The notes under the pieces are model-generated. The model was not told the DNA's origin. It searched no databases and saw nothing but the letters and a program-made list of their open reading frames with translations. 64,000 nucleotides of DNA from Adenophora triphylla var. japonica (taxonomy: Eukaryota; Streptophyta; Magnoliopsida; Asterales; Campanulaceae), in assembly GCA_022495995.1 (NCBI GenBank), contig JAFEMH010002342.1, forward strand, positions 62,001 through 126,000, given 5' to 3'. Made by a program: the position numbers and the translations under genes. Shown here piece by piece: positions 56,300 to 64,000 of this stretch. Every line of letters begins with the position of its first letter. Positions within the stretch are counted from its first letter, which is position 1.

Positions 56300-56822
56300 T
56301 AGATAAGGTTTGTCAATTTTCAATATGGGATAATATCTCTAACAAACAAGACCAATACTATATACTCCCTTTAGGGTGTGCTCCCGAGTTTTAAAGGGAG
56401 AGAAAAGAAAGGGAAGGGAGGGAGGGAAGGAAGGAAAGGGAATAGAAGAAATTTCTTTACGAGGTTCTCCCGAGTTAGAAAGAAAAGAGAAGGAAAAAAT
56501 ATAGGATTAATACATTTGTATCCTTAATGAAAGAAACAAAGAGCTTATATATGTGTTTGGGACGGAGGAAGTATGTGTTTTTAATTTAAACATCAAGTTC
56601 TCTATTCCAGCCTATTAGGTGGTATTTGATAGCAACAAGCAACAACAATCACTTAATACTTGCTGTTGAATGATTTTCTTTTGTATAACTAATTCATATT
56701 AAGGTTGAACATTTGACTTGAATGAAATAATCATCATATATTTCTCTTACCCAACAAGCATCAATATTTTCACTTGTCTAATAAAAGTCACTAAACATAA
56801 AGATTGACAATAGTTTACTTAC
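56300..56822 (-). repeat. Right arm of the large inverted repeat
   Basis: Reverse complement of 52497-53008. It is cut at 56822 by the 3' LTR of element C, so the outer part of the arm must continue to the right of C, outside the window. Confidence 0.92.
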
Positions 56823-57689
56823 TGATGCTACTAAAAAATAGAACACCGAGAAGAGCCTCCACTAAGCGCCCACGTAGGATGGAAATGGCTGTAAACTCCA
56901 AGAACGGCTGCAAAATGAGCACCGTAAGCTAAGCCGGGGGCTACTCCGGCTAAAGCCCCTCCGTTGTGAGAGTAAGAATTCCGGTGACTGAACAGATAAT
57001 GTATAGAGAGAAAGAGAACTTGAAGGCAGTAGAAAGCAACATACCTTTCTTATGGATAAAATCATCCTATTTATACCCACACATATGATAAGCTCGGTGA
57101 TAAGGCGGTTGGCTGATCTTGATAAGTAGTGTATGATATGGGAGCATCATTTGAAGTAGGTAATAAGGCAGCTGGATCTGACATGTGTACCAATTAAATA
57201 CACCCTTTATCCGGATATATCAAATACCCATTGGTTTTGGGGGCTTAGTCGTTTAATTGTTCCTGGCCACATTTAATATCTGATTTAATGCTATCCTTTC
57301 TCCTTTAATGCTATCCTTTCTCATTTAATGTTGTCCTTTCTTGTCAGAGATGTCGCCTTTTATATTAGGCGAGATACTCATCTCGCCTTACTGGATGTGG
57401 GATACACTTGATACACCAAAAGGAACGATAGTTTTGATGGCGAAATATAGGATTAGGCGAGATACACCACTCGTTGTCCTTCTCATTGATTATTGGTCGT
57501 CCTCCTATGCAACTTATCTCGCTTCCACGCTTTAAGGTAAGCAGAAGCTCTTCCTATACCGCTTGACTCTGACATCGGCGTTGACTGCTGGGGTTGACTT
57601 TTCCAAGTAGTTGATCTCTTTCTTGCTGAGTCACCTAAGGCCTCCATATTTTGGCTGACACGTGGATTGGATTTTATTTGTGCACATCA
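56823..57689 (-). mobile_element. Element C 3' LTR
   Basis: TGATGCTACT...TGCACATCA, 867 bp, with a 5-bp TGATG/CATCA inverted end. Just inside, read on minus, is the polypurine tract GAGGGGCTAC (57690-57699). The left flank cttac (56818-56822) is the expected TSD; its partner is outside the window. Confidence 0.88.
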
Positions 57690-58543
57690 GTAGCCCCTCA
57701 GCTCATAACTGGACCATTCATGGTCCTGTTGTGAGTTCTATTCCGCTTACAAATGGTTTCGCCCACTTGAAATGTGTGCTGAACTTGCATTTACAATGAC
57801 ATTCATGGGGCTGAGTTTGATGCAATGGAATATTACGCGAGATTTCTTCTCGTTATATGATGTTTGTGCGAGATTGTATCTCGCACTCCTTCTTGTTAAT
57901 GTCGCCAAACCGCTTGACACGTGGATGACTGTCAAGTTATTTAATGGGCCGCCTTTTAGTGATAAATGCTTACGTAATAGACGGCCGTGACGACCACTAT
58001 AATTCAGAATTTATGACGGTTTCGGTTCCCCAAACGGTCATGATGGTAACACTGAAAAGTCTTTTCACCTCTCGTCCCTTTGTCTCCTTAATTGAATTAG
58101 GGAGGCCCACCACCCATTTTACTTTTTACTTTTCACCTCCTCTCTACCTTTCATTTTACTTTCTGGCGACTAGCTTTCCTTCTCCGGCGATTCAAGACTC
58201 CTCAAATTCGCCTTCCTTTCCTCGTTTTTCTCCGATCAAATACCTTCCTAGTGAAATCCGAGTGCTACGGTGAAGCTTTTAGGCCGTTTAGGTTACTGAC
58301 TCGAGGTCTAAAAGGGGGAAACTGATCTTTCCCTTCTCTTCCATTTTTTCCGGTGACTTGGCCAAAATTTCTTGGGGCTTTTTCTCCTTTCGCTTCCAGG
58401 TACTGTTTTTGCTCTCCTTATTCCTTTGGTTTTTGATTTACATGGAAATGGCTAGGGTGAAGTAATGTGTTAGGGATACAAAATTTGGTCAATGTAAAAA
58501 ATCAAAGGGGTACTATAGACGGGGATATGGCCATTGGTTTAGG
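57690..58543 (+). promoter_or_regulatory. Leader/promoter region of the C antisense gene
   Basis: No long frame. It is C/T-rich from 58020 to 58430, as plant 5' leaders often are, and a splice-donor-like CAG|GTACTG at 58399 suggests a leader intron. This is inference; no transcription evidence is available. It contains three GCGAGAT/ATCTCGC words at 57836-57885. Confidence 0.4.
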
Positions 58544-61340
58544 ATGACTAAGGAGGAATTAAACACGCTTTTGATTGCTGAGGGTACAGGGACCTTAGTT
58601 CTAGATTCCTTGAAAATTCAGGGACCTTCCTATCTTCCCCTATTCCATGTCGCTATGCTTGGGTTCTTAGACAGGCTGTCTTTTTGTGAACATATTTGTA
58701 GGCGAGCGGGATACCCCTTAGGGCCAGAAAACTCTAGTTTGAGTGCGAGCTCTGAGCGAACTGAGAGTGAGGGGAGTGAGGGCTTGATTTCAGAAATAGA
58801 CCGTAGGACTAAGGGTAAGAATGATGTTAATTATATTTTTTTCAGACAGATACGATCAAGTGGCGACATGCGAGATCAGGGACCAAGCAAGGCTAGCAGC
58901 TCCCATTCCGCTGCTCGTGATCCCGCACCTAAGAGTATCTCGCAAAGTACAGATTGGACTGAATTCTATGTTCAGTATTACATTGACCCCACTGTGTATC
59001 ATCTCGCCGATTATATGGGACCCCTCCATCCCGCAGAAATGAGGAAAAACCAAGAAGTTGTAGTTGCCTATCCTTCTCAATTCAAATCTGGTCTTAGACT
59101 TCCTTTAGACCTGTTCATAAACTTGTTTCTTAATGAGTTATCTGTTGCCCTAATGGACCTCCACCCGAACACCATTAGGATTCTTGTTTCTTTTATTGCC
59201 ATTTGTCGGGGACATCGCCACGAGCCTACTATCCCGCTTTTGAGGGAATATTATGAGGTGTATAAAGTTAAATTGAAAGATGACCACAGAATTACCATAA
59301 GGGCCAGTAAGACAAACAAACTGTTGACTCCTGGGTCCAACAAAATTCACCATCTTTATGACAAGCCCCTCTCCATTACATCTAGTAGAGCTTGGCAACA
59401 CCCCGTCAGAATCTCGCCTTTGATCACCCATTTTGGCAAAAGAACCTGCCTAACTCCTGACGAGCAGCTCGCAAAAGCTGATTTTGCTAGGACCTTATCA
59501 AGGGTTGGGAGTGATGCTCTATTCTCTTGGAGACTGATATTCCGAGATGAAAAAATTTTGAGACGTGTAGCTATCTTGCCTTCAATGACTGGCGGGGTGG
59601 AGCCCCTCATTCCGTTGGTTCGCTCTGCTTGTTTTGACGGATGGGTGGTTCATGACCATGGGGTGTTTGCATCCAACTGCGCGACATGCCAAGGGAACGT
59701 TTATGTGTGTGCCGCTATGCACAATTTTATTGGTGAATCACTTTTTCTATATACTTTGTTTCTGCTATTGACTTTTTGTGATTTCTCAATTTCTAACTCT
59801 TTATGTCTATCTCGCAGATTTTGATAGGATGGATCTCGCCTCCCAAAGGGCTGCTAACCTCGCCAAAGTAAGGGAGGAAAGAAAGCTGGCCAAAGAGCAT
59901 CAAGTTGCACTTAGGCAATTGCCGGAAACCGCCAACTTTCAGATTCCTATTTTACTGGACGCAAGGATGCTGAAGCTAAAGTCAAGGGCTAAGAAGAAGA
60001 ACTCCATCTCTGAATCTGTAGGCGGGGTAGGTTCGGGTGATGGGTATAATGTAGAGGTTGATGATGATGTTGACGAGACGGAGAGCGCGGGCATTGACGC
60101 AGCAGAAAATGAGGTTGTTAGAAGTAAGTCACCATCGAAGTCTGCTGGAAATGAGATGACCAATTCCGCCAACAGGGGCTCTGGCTCCCCTAATATCGCT
60201 GAAACCGACTTGACTAAGGGGTCATCTGAAACTCCTTCTAAGGATAGTGGCAGGTTAGTGGGTCGCGATGTCAAGCGATCTCGCGCTGAAGCCGATATGA
60301 GCCTATCCCGCCATATTGAACCAAGTGCTAAGAAAGGAAAAGGAAAAGAGGTGGCGTCTTCTGAGACTGAGAGTCTTGTCGTTCTGAAAAACTCTTTGGG
60401 CCAGATAGCTTTTGATGTTGGCTTTCTTTCCTTTTATCTTTCAATTTTTACAATTGTCATTTATATTATCGCGTGACTCATTTTTGGATTTTCAGGTGAA
60501 AGCTAATGTTGATAAGGCTTTTAGCAAAGCTTTGGAAAGGTTTGAGGAGGAGTTAGGCAAATCATCTAGTGACAAGGTCGCTTGGGAGCGCGCAGTTGAG
60601 AGGGAGAGGAATAAAAAGAATAAATGTAAGCAGGATCTCATCTCGCTTGAAGCTGCTCATACTGAACTTTCTACCAAGTATGTAGCTATTCAGAAGGGTG
60701 TTGCTTCCCTTAAGAAAAGGTAGGAATAGTTTCTTGCTAAGAAAACTGAAACTGAGCAGGAGAACAAAGCCTTGCAAGTTCAAATTGATAGCTTTGAGAA
60801 GGATCAGGCGGCTGCTGTGGAGGCCAAAAAGGCTGCTGATCTCGCCAAGGCAGAGGCTGATCTCAATATTGCTAATCTCGCCCAACAGAACGCTGATCTC
60901 GCTAAGCAGAATGCCGCTCATGTCGTGAAGATCAAGGAGCTCGAGCTTGCTACAGATAAGGCGGTGGCGGATTACAAGTCCTCCTCCCAATTTCAAATTG
61001 ATGCAGAAGAGAAGACCTTTAATCTTCTTGAGCGATTTTCTTTCATCACGGCGCAGAGCGCATTGGGGGATGGTGCCTCGCCAGAAAAGGTGGTTAAATG
61101 GCTCTTCGAGAACATGTATGGCGAGATATCCAGGCTTGGACATTCTCAGCTTCCATTTGATGAGAGGGAGCTACTAAGATAGCCAAGTTTGATGCAGATA
61201 TAGGTTATCCTGTTTGGGTAGAGCCGCCCGTTGAAGATGACAACGCTTTTGATGCTTTTATCACTGCCTCCTTTGAAGTGGAACAAAAAATTTTAAATAC
61301 GAAGGCTGAAGTTGCTAGGGATAGGGGGTCTCAGTTGTGA
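58544..61340 (+). CDS. Element C antisense gene: transposase_28-like domain plus coiled coil
   Basis: Start ATG 58544 (MTKEELNTLLIAEGTG). The globular domain (FKSGLRLPLDLFINLFLNEL ... PNTIRILVSFIAICRG) is of the plant 'putative gypsy type transposon' kind, the same fold family as A's antisense gene. Two introns have clean borders: 59733-59817 and 60417-60495 (GT...CAG, both restoring the frame). Between them is a basic, Ser-rich segment (SKSAGNEMTNSANRG; SAKKGKGKEVASSE). The C-terminal third is a long coiled coil (LERFEEELGKSSSDK ... ADLAKAEADLNIANLAQQN). Breaks: TAG at 60721-60723, a second TAG six bases on, and a frame change near 61178 before the last exon-like part (YPVWVEPPVEDDNAFDAF). 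Function unknown. Confidence 0.78.
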
Positions 61341-62145
61341 ATAATTTACTATTTGGGCCTGCGAGCCGTACTTCGAACAATTTTCTTTTTTTCTAATTTC
61401 TGTCCTTACAATTTGCTTGCTTATGAAATTCTCGTTTCCTTTTCCTTTTTGTTTCAGCTACTGCTAAAATATTAGTACTTATTATCTTTGTGAGGGTGCA
61501 TTTCCCCTATTCCCCCTTCAAAAAGTAAGGCTTGTCTTTAGGCAGCCTTGCTTGAAAAGCTTTAAAATATTTATACTTTGATATCTCGCCGAATTTTGCA
61601 AATAACAGATTTACCCCGCTAGCTTCTTAGGTGTGGCATTTCGTCATAGGCTTATGTAATCTCGCCTATTTTATTTGAAAGCGACTATTTGCCTAACTTT
61701 CCTTTCAACGGGGTATTTCATTCATATCGTAAATCGTTATTCCGTATTAAGGGAGGCATTTCGCCAACCTTCTTTGTCTGCCCTTTGCCTTTATTCGTCT
61801 CGCATATTTAATTATGTGTTTGAAATTTTCTATCTCTTTATTTTATCTCGCATAGAAATATTTCTTGGAATTTTTTAAAGGGTTCCACTTTATATCCCGC
61901 GTGGGGATGTGGCTGGGCGAGTTCCAGCCTCTGCTTTATATCCCGCATGGGGATGTGGCTGGGCGAGTTCCACCCTCCGCTTTATATCCCGCGTGGGGAT
62001 GTGGCTGGGCAAGTTCCAGCCTCCGCTTTTCTCCTAGGCGTGTCTTGACGTTTTCTTTGTTCTTTTCGTGACTGAAATAGAGAGGGGAAGATGTTTTTAT
62101 TGATTTTTTAGCAAAATATTACATAACAAACATTTGCTTTGCATC
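61341..62145 (+). other. Non-coding spacer of element C with 46-bp tandem repeat
   Basis: It lies between the antisense gene's stop and the end of pol (convergent). At 61890-62027 are three head-to-tail 46-bp units (ttatatcccgcgtggggatg ... ), two to four changes apart. Several ATCTCGCC words occur in the rest. No frame of note. Confidence 0.85.
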
Positions 62146-63642
62146 CTACTGGTAATAACATTTCAGATGATTTACCTTCCATAGGTTTTTCAGCTTCATG
62201 CCATCTGGCTTCTTCAGCAGGTACGTCCCTTCTCTGATAATTCTAGCGACTTGATAAGGCCCCTCCCAGTTTGGATTGAGCTTGTTGTATCCCGCTTTGC
62301 TTCCAGTTGCCTCCGTCTTCCATAGTACCCAGTCTCCTAAGTTAAAAGAGTGTGGATTGACCTTTTTGTCGTGCTGGTCTTTTCTCTTCTGCTTGTAGTT
62401 CGCAGCTCTGAGCTTGGCCTCTATCCTTAACTCATCACTTAAATCCAAATCCCCCTTTCATCTTTCCTCATTCTGCTTTTCACCATAACAAACAACCCTG
62501 TGGGAAGGTAGCCCCATTTCCACTGGCGCCATGGCTTCTGGACCGTAAGTGAGAGCAAAAGGAGATTCTTCAGTTGGTCCCTTCACAGTGGTTTGTACAT
62601 ACCATAGGGCCGTTTGTAGCTCATCCATCCACTTACCAGCTTTGCCATCTAGAATTTTCTTTAATGCATTCAACACTTGCTTGTTTGCGGCCTCCGCTTG
62701 CCCATTCCCTTCTGGCCATGCCACTGAAGACTTCCAATGCTTGACATTAAACCTCTCACATTCAGCTGTGAACTTCCTAGAGAACTGCGTGCCATGATCT
62801 GAAATAATCATTCGTGGTAGGCCAAAGCGACACCAAATCTGATCACGTACAAACTTGATGATGTTGTCCTCTGAGATGGTTGCCAATGCCCTAGCCTCTA
62901 TCCACTTGGTAAAGTAATCAACGGTGACAACCACATATTGACATCCCCCTTTCCCTTTAGCGAAAGGCCCGATTAAATCAATTCCCCACATATCGAACGG
63001 CCAAGCCGCCGCTACTCTTGTCTGTAAAGTCGCCGGCTGCCTTGGGATATCAGCGAAACGCTGGCACCTGTCACACTTCTTTACATACTTATCTGCATCT
63101 CGCCTAAGGGTAGGCCAGTAATATCCATGGAATAAGATTTTGTCACCCAATGTCCTGTCTCCTGGATGTCCTCCGCATACTCCTTCATAAACTTCATACA
63201 ATGCCCTCTCAACCATATTCTCTTTAACGCATCTGAGGAGCGTCCTAGTGAACGATCTTCTATATAGGATGCCGCCCTGAATCGTGAATCTGGGCGAGAT
63301 TCTCCTGACCATCCTTGCCCGATCTTGATCTTGGGGGAGGATCTCCTTCTCCAAATAATCCTTTATCTCGTCTATCCAATCTTTCTCCCCTTCATCTATC
63401 GCCAAAATTTTTGGAACGTAGAAAGCTGGTTCGCCAAGGAATTCAACTTTTATCTCGCCATCCAAATTTTGGACCTCTTCACTGGCGATCTTGCTCAAGT
63501 TGTCGGCTCGCTCATTATCTGCTCTTTCCACCTGGATTAGCTCCCAAAACATGAACTGCTTCAACTCATTTCTCGCCATCCCACAATACTTCACGAGGGT
63601 TGGATTGACTACCCCACACTCTCCCCTAACTTGCTTTACCAC
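62146..63642 (-). pseudogene. Element C integrase with C-terminal domain, one internal stop
   Basis: On minus: aspartate-rich linker, then the zinc part (EVYEGVCGGHPGDRTLG ... CDRCQRFADIP). The catalytic DDE is in MWGIDLIGPFAKG (about 63000), IISDHGTQFSRK (about 62800) and GNGQAEAANKQVL (about 62700). A TGA at 62455-62457 comes before the C-terminal NLGDWVLWKTEATG and LNPNWEGPYQVARI. The frame is otherwise open for about 500 codons, the best-kept integrase in the window. It joins element cDNA to the chromosome. Confidence 0.94.
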
Positions 63643-63894
63643 CGGTTAGGAGTCAGAAAAAACTTTCAACTTGCTTGCACCCAACTTTCTAGCTAACTTC
63701 AATCCCGCCACTAAAGCTTCGTACTCCGCCTGGTTATTCGACGCTGGAAACTTGAATCTTAACGCCTTTTCGAACTTAACATTGTCAGGCGAGATTAGAG
63801 AAATTCCTGCTCCACTACCTCCCTTAGCCGAAGATCTATCCACATGTAAGCACCAACAATCCTCTGTCTCACCATCAAAATCGCAGGTGATCAA
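63643..63894 (-). pseudogene. Element C second RNase H (archaeal type), C-part and stop
   Basis: CWCLHVDRSSAKGGSGAGI, ASNNQAEYEALVAGLKLARK and VFSDS, then a TAG at 63643-63645 in the same frame as integrase, whose first 60 codons (QVERADNERADNLSKIA) complete the RNase H fold. The first catalytic position reads DRSSA where relatives have DG(A/S). The rest of pol lies beyond the window; 63895-64000 is upstream coding DNA of the same polyprotein. Confidence 0.88.
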
Positions 63895-64000
63895 TTCCTT
63901 TTCCTTATGCGGATTCTATTTCTGCTTTGGCTTTAATCTCGCCATATCTGGACCGTCTTTAGTAAATGAAGCTTCCAAAACAAAATCAACTAAAGCTTGA

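Larger units (their letters stand above)
56823..64000 (-). mobile_element. Element C: Tat-type Ty3/Gypsy element, 3' half
   Basis: 3' LTR at 56823-57689, antisense gene on + (58544-61340), and integrase with second RNase H on minus (62146-63894). The same layout as A/B marks it as Tat-lineage, but LTR and protein sequences differ clearly, so it is a different family. It runs past the window end. It shows an unusual density of ATCTCGCC/GGCGAGAT words (see findings). Confidence 0.9.

Noticed and set aside
1..64000. tRNA, rRNA or organelle-derived genes
   Set aside because: No cloverleaf with conserved boxes and no rRNA words were recognised on either strand; tRNA-like signals are limited to retrotransposon primer sites.

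Overview
The window is plant nuclear DNA, almost certainly from a flowering plant and probably a eudicot. It is AT-rich and intron-bearing, and is built from Ty3/Gypsy (Tat-type) and Ty1/Copia LTR retrotransposons, a CACTA transposon, an autonomous-type Helitron and many Stowaway-like MITEs. I recognise no intact host gene, tRNA, rRNA or CRISPR. It is a nest of transposable elements whose insertion order can be read from target-site duplications (TSDs).

Layout. 1-3.3 kb: 3' non-coding part, polypurine tract and LTR of a Gypsy element (element F), reading on +. 3.3-9.2 kb: AT-rich repeat field with five copies of one family, a possible captured exon near 4.0 kb, a CT minisatellite and a Stowaway MITE. 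About 10.1-16.72 kb: Helitron whose spliced RepHel gene keeps the HUH motif and the whole helicase part; its 3' hairpin and CTAG end are clear, its 5' end is unresolved. 16.8-17.3 kb: MITEs. 17298-36115: Tat-type Gypsy element A (+ strand, TSD TTTAT). Its 5' LTR is split by a second member of the same family, element B (17730-26756, - strand, TSD GTTAT). 36.1-36.9 kb: a possible gene fragment and a purine/pyrimidine-rich MITE. 36910-51689: Copia element D (- strand, TSD ATAGT), carrying a GGCC-rich hAT-like MITE in its 3' non-coding region and interrupted between the gag zinc knuckle and the protease by CACTA element E (42088-49782, TSD GAG). 51.7-56.8 kb: a hairpin MITE and a large inverted repeat; a ~3 kb solo LTR (element G, TSD GTATA) sits near its centre, and Gypsy element C interrupts its right arm. 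56823-64000: 3' half of C (- strand), running off the window.

How the parts work together. A, B and C share a layout: gag-pro-RT-RNaseH-second RNaseH-integrase on one strand and, between pol and the 3' LTR, an intron-containing antisense gene with a gypsy-type 'transposase_28-like' domain and a coiled-coil tail. A and B are the same family. B's two LTRs look identical while its coding region is heavily broken, which suggests recent movement using proteins supplied in trans. The RepHel gene, the CACTA transposase genes and all pol genes carry stops or frameshifts, so most of this DNA is now inactive.

The least expected signal is that the Tat-type elements are peppered with element-specific short words: ATCTCGCC/GGCGAGAT in C, and GACATC/GATGTC in A and B. 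These occur in LTR, coding, antisense-coding and spacer DNA far more often than chance would give.
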